In this document: positions 17,071 to 24,082 of the stretch, piece after piece
Layout: each line of letters opens with the position of its first letter
Position numbering within the stretch: position 1 is the stretch's first letter
Assembly (NCBI GenBank): GCA_025355875.1
Contig: JANXYV010000060.1
Span: 1-41,918, forward strand
Source of the DNA: Prolixibacteraceae bacterium
GTDB taxonomy: Bacteria > Bacteroidota > Bacteroidia > Bacteroidales > Prolixibacteraceae
Length of the DNA stretch: 41,918 bases
Reading direction: 5' to 3'
The notes under the pieces: generated by a model
What the model saw: only the letters and a program-made list of their open reading frames with translations
Database searches by the model: none
What the model was told of the DNA's origin: nothing
Program-made: the position numbers and the translations under genes

Positions 17071-17926
17071 TTTCTTCGTTTTTTGATTGGTTGTTTTTTG
17101 TTGCTTCGTGAATCCCAAGTAACAGTGTAGGCAAGAGAACAAACACAGATGGAACAGAGTATAAAAAGCCTTTTGACAATTCAGGATAGGATGAGTTTTG
17201 AATCTTTGGGTTAAATCCAAGTTCGTTGAATGGAACTGGTGATAAATATAGATATCCGGTTCCACCTGCAGTGCTCTCACCATAGATTTGATCTGTATAT
17301 GCTTTCGGAGTTTCGGCAATTCTTTTACGCGCTTCCGCAATCAATTCCCTTCGCGTTCCGGAAACTAAAGCTTCTCCGGGACAGGCATTCACACAGGTAG
17401 GTTTATCGCCTTTAAGGATCCTTTCATAACACATGTCGCACTTTTGAATTTTTGGATTGGCACTGTGGTATTCAAATTTGGGAACGTCAAAGGGGCAGGA
17501 AACCATGCAGTAGCGGCATCCCATACATTTTTCTTCTCTCCAAATGACAGGTCCTTCCTTTGTTTTGTACATGGCCTGAGTTAGGCAAGCAGCCGCACAG
17601 GCCGGTTCGTTACAATGCATACACTGCTTGCGAATAAAAACTTCGCCTTTGGAAGTGTTGTAATTATTTACCACACATCGCTGAGTTTCGCTTGTTTTTC
17701 TTAAAACGCCTGCCTTTACTTCATCTTGAGGTTCAGGCAGTTCATGTGCTGCTGCGCATGCTTTTTCGCATTCCTGACAACCAACACATCGGCTTGAATC
17801 GTATAATATCCCTCGAAATTCTATTTCCCCACTTTCTGGAGATGCAGCCCCAAGAGTACTGCCTACTGCGAGGGAAACTCCAATTACTCCGGCAGTTTTA
17901 AAGAATATTCTTCGATTTATGTTCAT
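17063..17926 (-). CDS. HybA-like Tat-exported four-cluster ferredoxin
   Basis: A 287-aa periplasmic electron carrier. A twin-arginine signal (INRRIFFKTAG) leads the protein. Four cysteine groups follow (CVGCQECEKAC, CMHCNEPAC, CMGCRYCMVSC, CDMC with CVNAC), enough for four [4Fe-4S] clusters. A hydrophobic C-terminal helix (SVFVLLPTLLLGI) anchors it to the membrane, as in HybA of hydrogenase-2. It overlaps the HybB-like gene by 8 bp and follows the PstS/GcvH-like fusion gene by 31 bp. HybA/HybB pairs pass electrons between a periplasmic enzyme and quinone; no catalytic partner is encoded next to this one. Confidence 0.9.
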   Translation of the reverse strand: MNINRRIFFKTAGVIGVSLAVGSTLGAASPESGEIEFRGILYDSSRCVGCQECEKACAAAHELPEPQDEVKAGVLRKTSETQRCVVNNYNTSKGEVFIRKQCMHCNEPACAAACLTQAMYKTKEGPVIWREEKCMGCRYCMVSCPFDVPKFEYHSANPKIQKCDMCYERILKGDKPTCVNACPGEALVSGTRRELIAEARKRIAETPKAYTDQIYGESTAGGTGYLYLSPVPFNELGFNPKIQNSSYPELSKGFLYSVPSVFVLLPTLLLGIHEATKNNQSKNEEND

Positions 17927-17957
17927 ATATTTGTTTTTATCTTGATTGACAGCTTAA

Positions 17958-19649
17958 TCATTTGGATGTATCGATGAATTCAGTTTGAAAATCTTCCCAA
18001 ATTTCAGGTCCAAGATCGGCTAAGACATGTTCAGAAAGCTCACCTCCATCCTGAAGAATTGTTGGTTGATAATGAATAGTATTTTCTTTACTTGATTCTA
18101 TCAAAAAATCTTTAAGTCTTGAAAATTCATCTTTTATCCAGGCCAAATATTGCTCAGCCATAAAGAGTAATTGAATCTCCCGGGCCCAATTTTTAGGTTC
18201 AATCAGGTATACCCAACCTTCAAAATATGGTGAAGAATTTATTATCGAAGAATCTGATAAAATTGTCGGATTTTGTTCCTTTATTATTCCTGAAATCGGG
18301 GCATAAATATGCAGTTGTTTTCCATTCCTTATGATTGTCAGAATCTGCTCTCCTTTTCTGATTTTTTCTCCCGGCTCTTTCATTTTGATTTTAGTCAGTT
18401 GTCCTGTAATTCGCTGAAGAAAATCGTCAATACCAATTCTTACGCTTCCATCTCTTTCCAAAAATGCCCATGTATGAGTTCTATCAAAGTACAAACCTTT
18501 GGGTGCAATAATTGAGTTTTCTTCCAAAACCGGATTAACATTGATGATACTATTCAGTTCATTGGATTTCTTATTTAATATAAACTTAATACCTTGATAA
18601 ATGATCATTCCTGCAACAATAAGCGAAAACAGAACCAATATCCAAATGCTTGAAAAAAGAGGCGAATTTGATCGAGGAGACTGAATACTTGGATTTAAAG
18701 CGTCCATGTTTGCTTGTTTATCTTTGCTTGAAAGAACACAATATCCATTTGGATTTAGATATTGCTGTCCTTCTGAATTTACCCAGTTCAGAAAAGCAAT
18801 TGAGTTTGCATCGGAAGGTTTTGATGCAGACGAAGCATAAATATTTACACATAATGATTTGGGATATTTTCCTATCCAAACTCCTCTGGTAAATGTGTTC
18901 AAATTAGAATAAATATTTTCTAAATTGTCAATCTTTCCATTCATGTTTTTATCTATCGGAAGAATGCAGATGCCTGACTTTAGTTCATTAGTGCTTGCGT
19001 CACATATATCAGAAAGCTTGCAGAAACCTATGGCAAACACATCTTTTTTGATTTCCTTAATGAGTTCTTCTGGAGAGATTCCTTTAGTTCCAATATAATT
19101 GTGGGGATCTGTTTTTGTGAATTTTGCCAGACATAATCTTAATTCCTCATTGTTCGATAAAAAGCAATGAATATTGGCATTCACTCCATGATTAATGAAG
19201 GTACTCCAATTCTGTATTTTAGGTTGAGTTAAAATCTTTGTAAATTCAGCCACAGAAAGTCCCCTTTTGAAAATTTCATCAAGTATTGGATTTTTAGTAC
19301 TTATAATCGGTACGATTGCATTACGGCCAATGATCATCTTCCAGGTTGTTTCTTCATTGAGGTACATAGAATTGTCATTAGAAACAATGTTAAGGCGTTT
19401 GCTTCCTGATGTTTGGTGATCATCAAGATTACTTAATGTAATTGACAAACTTGAATTAACTTTGAAATATTCATTTATCCAGTTCGTTACAAGGCCATTC
19501 ATTTCCGGAGAACTCGCGATATTTAAAGTATTTGCAGATGAGTCATAGGATTGAAAGCCTGTTTTGTTGCCATCCGTTGTATTGCACAGTCCTGATGTGC
19601 GAAAAGTTAAAAGTGACAACCCAATGATAAAGAAAGAGATGGTTTTCAT
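17958..19649 (-). CDS. PstS-like binding domain fused through a TM helix to a GcvH-like domain
   Basis: A 563-aa fusion. Residues 1-22 form a signal peptide. Residues about 40-310 resemble phosphate/oxyanion-binding proteins of the PBP-like family (NGLVTNWINEYF; PIDKNMNGKIDN; TRGVWIGKYPKSL; FLNWVNSEGQQYL). A TM helix (333-353) follows, then a cytoplasmic GcvH-like domain (385-485: GLYFDRTHTWAFL, IGIDDFLQRITG, EPGEKIRKGE, IYAPISG). The lipoyl-lysine position is G443, followed by K444. The C-terminal LQDGGEL motif (532-538) matches the paralogue at 14974. It is the first gene of the unit, behind a candidate sigma-54 promoter. It may link periplasmic ligand binding to a cytoplasmic lipoyl-fold domain; the ligand and chemistry are unknown. 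Confidence 0.75.
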   Translation of the reverse strand: MKTISFFIIGLSLLTFRTSGLCNTTDGNKTGFQSYDSSANTLNIASSPEMNGLVTNWINEYFKVNSSLSITLSNLDDHQTSGSKRLNIVSNDNSMYLNEETTWKMIIGRNAIVPIISTKNPILDEIFKRGLSVAEFTKILTQPKIQNWSTFINHGVNANIHCFLSNNEELRLCLAKFTKTDPHNYIGTKGISPEELIKEIKKDVFAIGFCKLSDICDASTNELKSGICILPIDKNMNGKIDNLENIYSNLNTFTRGVWIGKYPKSLCVNIYASSASKPSDANSIAFLNWVNSEGQQYLNPNGYCVLSSKDKQANMDALNPSIQSPRSNSPLFSSIWILVLFSLIVAGMIIYQGIKFILNKKSNELNSIINVNPVLEENSIIAPKGLYFDRTHTWAFLERDGSVRIGIDDFLQRITGQLTKIKMKEPGEKIRKGEQILTIIRNGKQLHIYAPISGIIKEQNPTILSDSSIINSSPYFEGWVYLIEPKNWAREIQLLFMAEQYLAWIKDEFSRLKDFLIESSKENTIHYQPTILQDGGELSEHVLADLGPEIWEDFQTEFIDTSK

Positions 19650-19700
19650 TTTATTGGCATGTAAATTTGGTTGAAAATATAAAAATGTATTTCAACCATT

Positions 19701-19716
19701 TTCAATAACAATGCCA
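19701..19716 (-). promoter_or_regulatory. Candidate sigma-54 promoter (-24/-12)
   Basis: The minus strand reads TGGCAT-N5-TTGAA. The -24 TGGCA is perfect and the spacing is right; the -12 element has TTGA where TTGC is preferred, which weakens the call. Transcription would start near 19690, giving a leader of about 40 nt to the start codon at 19649. The presence of a sigma-54 activator in the same cluster and the lack of a housekeeping promoter support it. Confidence 0.4.
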
Positions 19717-19797
19717 AGAATTTATATGCTATATAAATATTTGATATATAATATGATATGAAATTTTCCGTATAATTAATACGCATTTAAGTGTTGA

Positions 19798-19818
19798 GAA
19801 AATATACAATATATTTTC
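19798..19818. promoter_or_regulatory. Palindrome at an enhancer-like distance from the sigma-54 site
   Basis: Perfect 9-bp arms GAAAATATA / TATATTTTC separated by 3 nt. The centre is about 95 bp upstream of the -24 element, the usual range for binding of NtrC-type activators. AT-rich palindromes also occur by chance in such sequence, so this is a candidate only. Confidence 0.4.
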
Positions 19819-20000
19819 AATCTTTATCTAAGTATTTGACTGGAAGTGAATTGAAAAGTTGATTAAATACTATGCAGTGATGTAAATACCAACAGTCTTA
19901 TTCTAATAAATTAAAAATTAGATGTATAGTGGTTCAAATATCAATTAATAATTATGTTATTATAAAATATTACGACTATGGCAAAGGATTGATACTGTAT

Positions 20001-20040
20001 AAAAAGTCATGAGCTATTCGAAATATTTGCTCATGACTTT
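20001..20040 (-). terminator. Terminator of the molybdoenzyme-rhodanese operon
   Basis: A 12-bp perfect stem (AAAGTCATGAGC with GCTCATGACTTT), 14-nt loop. On the minus strand it is followed by TTTTTAT and lies about 70 bp after the last rhodanese gene, so the operon 26322-20107 ends here and the next genes need their own promoter. Confidence 0.8.
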
Positions 20041-20106
20041 ATCTTTAGAAATGCTCTGTACTATTGTAATATCGAATTGTGACTAATTCTCATTGACCTC
20101 AGTTTA

Positions 20107-20703
20107 TCAGCATCCTCCACCTGATGATGATTTACTTCGTGTTGGCACAACTGATTTAGGGTTCTGATTGTTGGGCTTTATTACTGAAACATCTGATGAT
20201 TCGGTCTCAGCATGAAAAACTCCCAAATCCAGAATTGAATTTTCTGAATTGCCTGTTGCAGACTCCCTAAAATCATTTGTTATAGTAATTGCTCCCTTTA
20301 AAAACTTCAGGTTGTGGTAACCCAATTGTTGCAAAAGCAGCCAGGAACCAGTAGCATGCAACTCACTGCTTCCGCAAATGACTGCCATTGTTCCATTACT
20401 TTTTAGCTGATCCAAAATTTCAATTGATTCTTTATCGAGCAGGTTTCGTTCCGGAATGTTGATAGAGTTTTCCGGATGGCCTTGAAGAAATTGATCGGAC
20501 GAACGAATATCGATGAGTTGTTTCCCTGCCAGATCAGAAACGGAAACCGGAGCGGACGATGTGTTCATCAGTTTCAGAGCTTGCTTTGCACTCATTTCGA
20601 AATCATTGGTTTTGGGTCGGAACAATAAGGCCAGAAAAACAATGACAACAGCCAATCCGAGTAAACTTAACCAGGGTTTATTTGATTCTATAAATTGATT
20701 CAT
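20107..20703 (-). CDS. Membrane-anchored rhodanese with catalytic Cys and C-terminal GGGC tail
   Basis: A 198-aa single-domain rhodanese. An N-terminal TM helix (about 11-29) precedes FRPK, and the domain is probably periplasmic. The fold is recognisable from LIDIRSSDQFLQGHPENSIN. The active-site loop keeps the catalytic cysteine, C110 in VICGSS. A low-complexity linker of about 50 aa leads to the end SSSGGGC, with C198 as the final residue; these are the only two cysteines. A flexible Gly-Cys tail recalls the swinging arm of the sulfur carrier SoxY. The protein could pass sulfane sulfur from C110 to C198 or to its Cys-lacking paralogue. Last gene of the operon, with a terminator 70 bp downstream. 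Related in concept to the periplasmic Sud rhodanese that feeds polysulfide reductase in Wolinella. Confidence 0.85.
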   Translation of the reverse strand: MNQFIESNKPWLSLLGLAVVIVFLALLFRPKTNDFEMSAKQALKLMNTSSAPVSVSDLAGKQLIDIRSSDQFLQGHPENSINIPERNLLDKESIEILDQLKSNGTMAVICGSSELHATGSWLLLQQLGYHNLKFLKGAITITNDFRESATGNSENSILDLGVFHAETESSDVSVIKPNNQNPKSVVPTRSKSSSGGGC

Positions 20704-20750
20704 AGTTGCTTCTTTTGATTTTACTTTTGCCTTTTAACCTTTCCCTTTTC

Positions 20751-21374
20751 CTAACAACCACCTCCTGATTTGGCTGCAGGTGCTTTTCGCAATACATTAA
20801 CTTTTTCATAAGATTTTGAATCATCGGTGGCATCGCTAGTTTTTCCAGCCCCTGTAAAAAATTGTCGGGCAGCATTCCTGAAACTCACGAGATCAAGATC
20901 AGCTGATGAAGCTGTAGCCGAAACATCGCCAGGTTTGATGATGGTATTGTACCATTCGTTCAAACCACCTTTTAGAATATATAACCGGCTGATGGATAAA
21001 CGTGTACCAAGCACCCAAGCTTTTTCAGCTGTCAGATCCGAATTTCCATACAATACCTTATCCTTTCCAGGCTGATTTAAAAGTTCCAAGGTGCCTTTTG
21101 ACAGAAGCGAATCGGGTTGAATATTAATTGAGCCAGGCAAAGTAAACTTTTTAAACTGGTCGGTCGGACGAAGGTCGATGAGCATGAGTGTCGGATCATT
21201 TTCAATGATTCGGTGCGTGACCTGATCGGCTGATAAAAACCTCGATTTCTCTGCAATGGCCATTAATAGGCTCTTTGGATCGGTTTCCTTCAATTCTTTT
21301 TTCTTCTGAAGAACCACCAGCCCAAGGGCCAGAACAATCAGAAGAACTGCAAGTATGGTATATTTTCTTTCCAT
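20751..21374 (-). CDS. Membrane-anchored pseudo-rhodanese with C-terminal GGGC tail
   Basis: A 207-aa paralogue of the next gene. The N-terminal TM helix is about 6-24, followed by a KKK-rich junction. The rhodanese fold is kept (LIDLRPTDQFKKFTLPGSIN; LYILKGGLNEW), but the active-site loop reads VLYGNS, with G110 exactly where the paralogue has C110. The protein ends AKSGGGC, and C207 is its only cysteine. It therefore cannot be a normal rhodanese catalyst, and the conserved tail is the only possible persulfide carrier. It starts 13 bp after the upstream transporter gene. A carrier or scaffold role in sulfur transfer is inferred from this cysteine pattern and the neighbours. Confidence 0.85.
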   Translation of the reverse strand: MERKYTILAVLLIVLALGLVVLQKKKELKETDPKSLLMAIAEKSRFLSADQVTHRIIENDPTLMLIDLRPTDQFKKFTLPGSINIQPDSLLSKGTLELLNQPGKDKVLYGNSDLTAEKAWVLGTRLSISRLYILKGGLNEWYNTIIKPGDVSATASSADLDLVSFRNAARQFFTGAGKTSDATDDSKSYEKVNVLRKAPAAKSGGGC

Positions 21375-21387
21375 GATTTTCAGATGC

Positions 21388-21981
21388 TTAATATTCTACT
21401 TTTTTCACTTTCTTCTGAACCCAGGCTGCTCCGAAAAACATGCCCACTGCGGCCAAGACGAGAAAGAAAGTAAACAGTTCTGGCGAAATTCCAAAGGCCG
21501 AATTGATCATTTTGGCACCTTGCGAACCACTGTAATACATGTTTTCGAAAATAGGGAAGGATTCGGAAAACAGAAATACTCCAAGGAACATTCCTCCAAA
21601 GAAAACAAGTCCATCGAGCCGTCCGACTGCTGCGGCACACAGGCTTGTTCCTGGGCAAAAACCACCCATCGAAAATCCGATTCCCATGATGATTCCACCA
21701 ACGATGGCCGAGGTCAGAAAGGTTGGTTGTATGTAAAGCTGGGAGAAATCGACAAGTCCGAGATAGCTCAGGTAAAGCAAACCCATGGATGCTACAATGG
21801 CTGCCGTAAAAAACACTTTCACCACCACAAAATCGTAGCCAAAAAAGGTACCAATAATTTTGCGTGATGACGAAAAACCCGACGATTCGAGCGCAAAGCC
21901 AAAACCCATGCCGATGAATACGGCAAATATATTATCCCAAGCATGGGAAACTAATCCTGATGAAATAATTGGTCCGATCAT
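21388..21981 (-). CDS. YeeE/YedE family sulfur transporter, second half
   Basis: A 197-aa membrane protein with about five TM helices and the family motif GGFCPGTSLCAAAVG carrying C109 and C115. In TsuA/YeeE, which imports thiosulfate, conserved cysteines in such motifs line the substrate path. Here the transporter is split in two genes (PmpA/PmpB-like), this one 18 bp after the other half. A conserved LESSGF segment lies near the N-terminus. It probably moves thiosulfate or another sulfur species for the respiratory enzyme or for sulfur transfer; direction and substrate are inferred. Confidence 0.85.
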   Translation of the reverse strand: MIGPIISSGLVSHAWDNIFAVFIGMGFGFALESSGFSSSRKIIGTFFGYDFVVVKVFFTAAIVASMGLLYLSYLGLVDFSQLYIQPTFLTSAIVGGIIMGIGFSMGGFCPGTSLCAAAVGRLDGLVFFGGMFLGVFLFSESFPIFENMYYSGSQGAKMINSAFGISPELFTFFLVLAAVGMFFGAAWVQKKVKKVEY

Positions 21982-21999
21982 AATTTCAAGCTTAAAAGA

Positions 22000-22527
22000 T
22001 TAAATCCAGTTTTTACGAAAAATCCAGGCTACAACGAAAGCCGTTCCGAAGATGGCCACCATGGTAATGTAACCGCCATAGGATAAAACGGCCATTCCGC
22101 TTAAAGCTGCACCACTGGTACAACCACGGGCCAGCTGGGCACCAAAACCAAAGACCAGGCCTCCTCCAAGGGCAAACCAAAGTCGGCGGCGGGAAGTGAT
22201 TTTGGGCGAATGTTCCACTTTCAATTTCAGGCGGTTAAAAACAATTCCTGAAATAAATGCTCCGGCCAAAACGCCCAGTACTTCATAAACCAGCCAGTTA
22301 TTCATGGGTTTTTTATCGCCACCTGCAAACTGGCAGTAGTATGCCGATTTTTCAACGTGCTGAGGCGCAATAACATTTACGGTTGCAGCTACCGTGTTTT
22401 TAACGGCACCGCTGGCTCCGAGCCCACGACCCGAAATGTAAAACGAAAGCAATAGAACTGTTCCCAACATCACTCCTCCTAAATAGGGATTAACATAGAA
22501 TGATCCGTCGTTTTTTATCTTTTTCAT
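22000..22527 (-). CDS. YeeE/YedE family sulfur transporter, first half
   Basis: A 175-aa membrane protein with four or five TM helices. The motif ARGCTSGAALSG contains C136, the counterpart of the cysteine motif in the other half. An additional C65 lies in a loop (YYCQFAGG). It belongs to the DUF395/YeeE-YedE family, in which a full transporter such as TsuA has both halves in one chain; here two short proteins presumably dimerise. It follows the NrfD-like gene by 60 bp and belongs to the same operon. Confidence 0.85.
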   Translation of the reverse strand: MKKIKNDGSFYVNPYLGGVMLGTVLLLSFYISGRGLGASGAVKNTVAATVNVIAPQHVEKSAYYCQFAGGDKKPMNNWLVYEVLGVLAGAFISGIVFNRLKLKVEHSPKITSRRRLWFALGGGLVFGFGAQLARGCTSGAALSGMAVLSYGGYITMVAIFGTAFVVAWIFRKNWI

Positions 22528-22587
22528 GTTTCTTATTTTTTAATTGTTGCGAGTTTAAAACCTGTAACTCGCATCTTGTAACGCGTA

Positions 22588-23529
22588 TCAGTATAAATAT
22601 CGTGTAATCTGTCCGGCTTCAACCATCAGGAATCGGAAGATTAATCCCCCTAAAAGAATTAGTACAGCCGGAACAACGATCGGGACTTTGTAGCCTTTTA
22701 ATTCAAATATTTCCAAAACAGCGGGGAATATCAGACCGAGAATCACAACGAATACGAAAAACGGAGCGGTAAATTTTCCGCCGAGAAATAGATTTGCTGC
22801 GTTAATCTGCACTTCCGATCCGGCCAGAAAGCCCATGAATAAATGGATAATAAAGAAGAGTTCGATGATGATGAGCAAAATGTCAATTCGTCCCATGATC
22901 TTTCGTTCCTTGTGATTTTTGCTCATCAGGATGATGGTTGCCGCACCGGTTGACATTCCGGAGACCAGAAACAATGGTCCAAGTATGGAAGTATTCCACA
23001 ATGGACGGGCATTGAATGCTGAAAGTAAAATCCCGGTATAAATTCCAAGAATAACCGCATAAATTGCCATCGGCCAGGCAATGAATTTCCTGTTCCGGAT
23101 TAGAAACTTTTCGATGTCTTTCAAAAACTGATATTTCCAATCCCATTTGGGGAAGATCTCACTCACATAACTGGCCGACCAGAGAATGGAAAGCGGCATG
23201 ATGATCATTAATACCCACGATCCCCAGCCCATGGGCGATTCCAAACGAATGGTGGTATAAAGCTGCCAGAAATAGAGTTTGTGTTTCAGGTCTAAAAACA
23301 ACATAAACAGCCCGATTGCCAGCGCAAAAGGAACAAGCATGGGTGCTTTTTTGACTGTTGCCGGCATCTTTTCTTCTTTTCCCATGAGGTAGAATACGCT
23401 GGCAAAAACCAGGATTCCGGCGGCCAAACCACCCAGAAAAAGATAAATGGGAATTTGCCAATGCCAGATGTTTAAATAAGGATCTATATTTGGAATATTA
23501 CGTCCGCTTGCGAATAATTCTTCTCTCAT
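22588..23529 (-). CDS. NrfD/PsrC-like membrane subunit of the molybdoenzyme
   Basis: A 313-aa polytopic protein of about eight TM helices. The start NIDPYLNIWHWQIPIYLFLGGLAAG, the segment LYTTIRLESPMGWGSW and the end FRFLMVEAGQITRYLY are characteristic of PsrC-type NrfD proteins. It anchors the iron-sulfur subunit and transfers electrons from menaquinol to it. Gene order PsrA-PsrB-PsrC is exact, with 19 bp to the ferredoxin gene. Length matches PsrC (about 310-320 aa). Homologues with thiosulfate, tetrathionate or arsenate-type catalytic partners look alike, so this subunit does not settle the substrate. Confidence 0.92.
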   Translation of the reverse strand: MREELFASGRNIPNIDPYLNIWHWQIPIYLFLGGLAAGILVFASVFYLMGKEEKMPATVKKAPMLVPFALAIGLFMLFLDLKHKLYFWQLYTTIRLESPMGWGSWVLMIIMPLSILWSASYVSEIFPKWDWKYQFLKDIEKFLIRNRKFIAWPMAIYAVILGIYTGILLSAFNARPLWNTSILGPLFLVSGMSTGAATIILMSKNHKERKIMGRIDILLIIIELFFIIHLFMGFLAGSEVQINAANLFLGGKFTAPFFVFVVILGLIFPAVLEIFELKGYKVPIVVPAVLILLGGLIFRFLMVEAGQITRYLY

Positions 23530-23548
23530 AGTTGGTGTTTTTGCGGGT

Positions 23549-24082
23549 TTAAACGAGGTAAAATATCTGTGGTTTGGTACCTGCTTCAGGAGCCAGAGAT
23601 TTGAATTTCCGGTTCTTTAGTACGTTTACAATTTTCGAGTTCGGATCGTCGAGATCGCCAAAGTTCATGCAACTGGTCGGGCAAACACTTACACAAGCCG
23701 GATCTTTGCCTTCACGAACCCGATGAATACAGAAAGTACATTTATCGACATAACCTTCCGGATGTGAATAACGGGCATCATACGGACAGGCCTGGATACA
23801 GGCGCCGCAGCCAATACACTTGTTGTGTTCGACCAAAACTATTCCGCCTTCTTCAAAATGACTGGCACCGGTAGGGCAGCAACGAACACATGGAGAATTG
23901 GCACAATGGTTGCAGCGTTCGGAGCGGAGTTCGATGCTCACGTTCGGGTAAGTTCCGTCAACCACTTCAACCACCCAATCACGGCAGAAACCAACAGGTA
24001 CATTGTTTTCGGTCTGGCAGGCTACCACACAGTCGCTGCAACCCACACATTTCCGGGTATCAATAGCCATTACATATCTCAT
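23549..24082 (-). CDS. Four-cluster ferredoxin subunit (PsrB-like)
   Basis: A 177-aa electron-transfer subunit. Cysteine groups CVGCSDCVVAC, CNHCANSPCVRCC, CIGCGACIQAC and CTFC...CVSVCPTSC bind four [4Fe-4S] clusters. It has no signal peptide of its own; such subunits are exported bound to the Tat-carrying catalytic partner. It overlaps the catalytic gene by 4 bp (ATGA), which is typical of translational coupling, and is followed by the NrfD-like membrane subunit. It closely matches PsrB/PhsB/DmsB in length and layout. Confidence 0.93.
   Translation of the reverse strand: MRYVMAIDTRKCVGCSDCVVACQTENNVPVGFCRDWVVEVVDGTYPNVSIELRSERCNHCANSPCVRCCPTGASHFEEGGIVLVEHNKCIGCGACIQACPYDARYSHPEGYVDKCTFCIHRVREGKDPACVSVCPTSCMNFGDLDDPNSKIVNVLKNRKFKSLAPEAGTKPQIFYLV

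Larger units (their letters stand above)
19650..20000. other. AT-rich regulatory gap between two operons
   Basis: A stretch without a credible gene, markedly richer in A/T than its surroundings. It holds a sigma-54-like promoter (19701-19716), a CGTAT-N5-ATACG dyad (19769-19783) and a 9-bp-arm palindrome (19798-19818), and is bounded on the right by the terminator of the rhodanese operon. No TAnnTTTG-type promoter was found on the minus strand. The gap 20041-20106 holds nothing further that I can identify. Confidence 0.6.

Noticed and set aside
17071-17340. A 90-residue N-terminal extension of the HybB-like protein
   Set aside because: The extra segment lies over the coding sequence of the HybA-like gene in another frame, has no family similarity, and the ATG at 17070 gives a normal short overlap.
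15841-17926. Hydrogenase-2 operon
   Set aside because: Only HybA- and HybB-like genes are present; no NiFe large or small subunit or maturation protease is seen in the window.
14974-19649. Glycine cleavage system H protein as the function of the GcvH-like genes
   Set aside because: There are no P, T or L protein genes nearby, both proteins are membrane-anchored with extra domains, and the lipoyl-lysine position is Gly.
21355-21867. A 170-aa plus-strand open frame opposite the YeeE/YedE gene
   Set aside because: It is the shadow of a well-supported membrane protein gene on the other strand, has no recognisable domain, and reads as low-complexity charged sequence.
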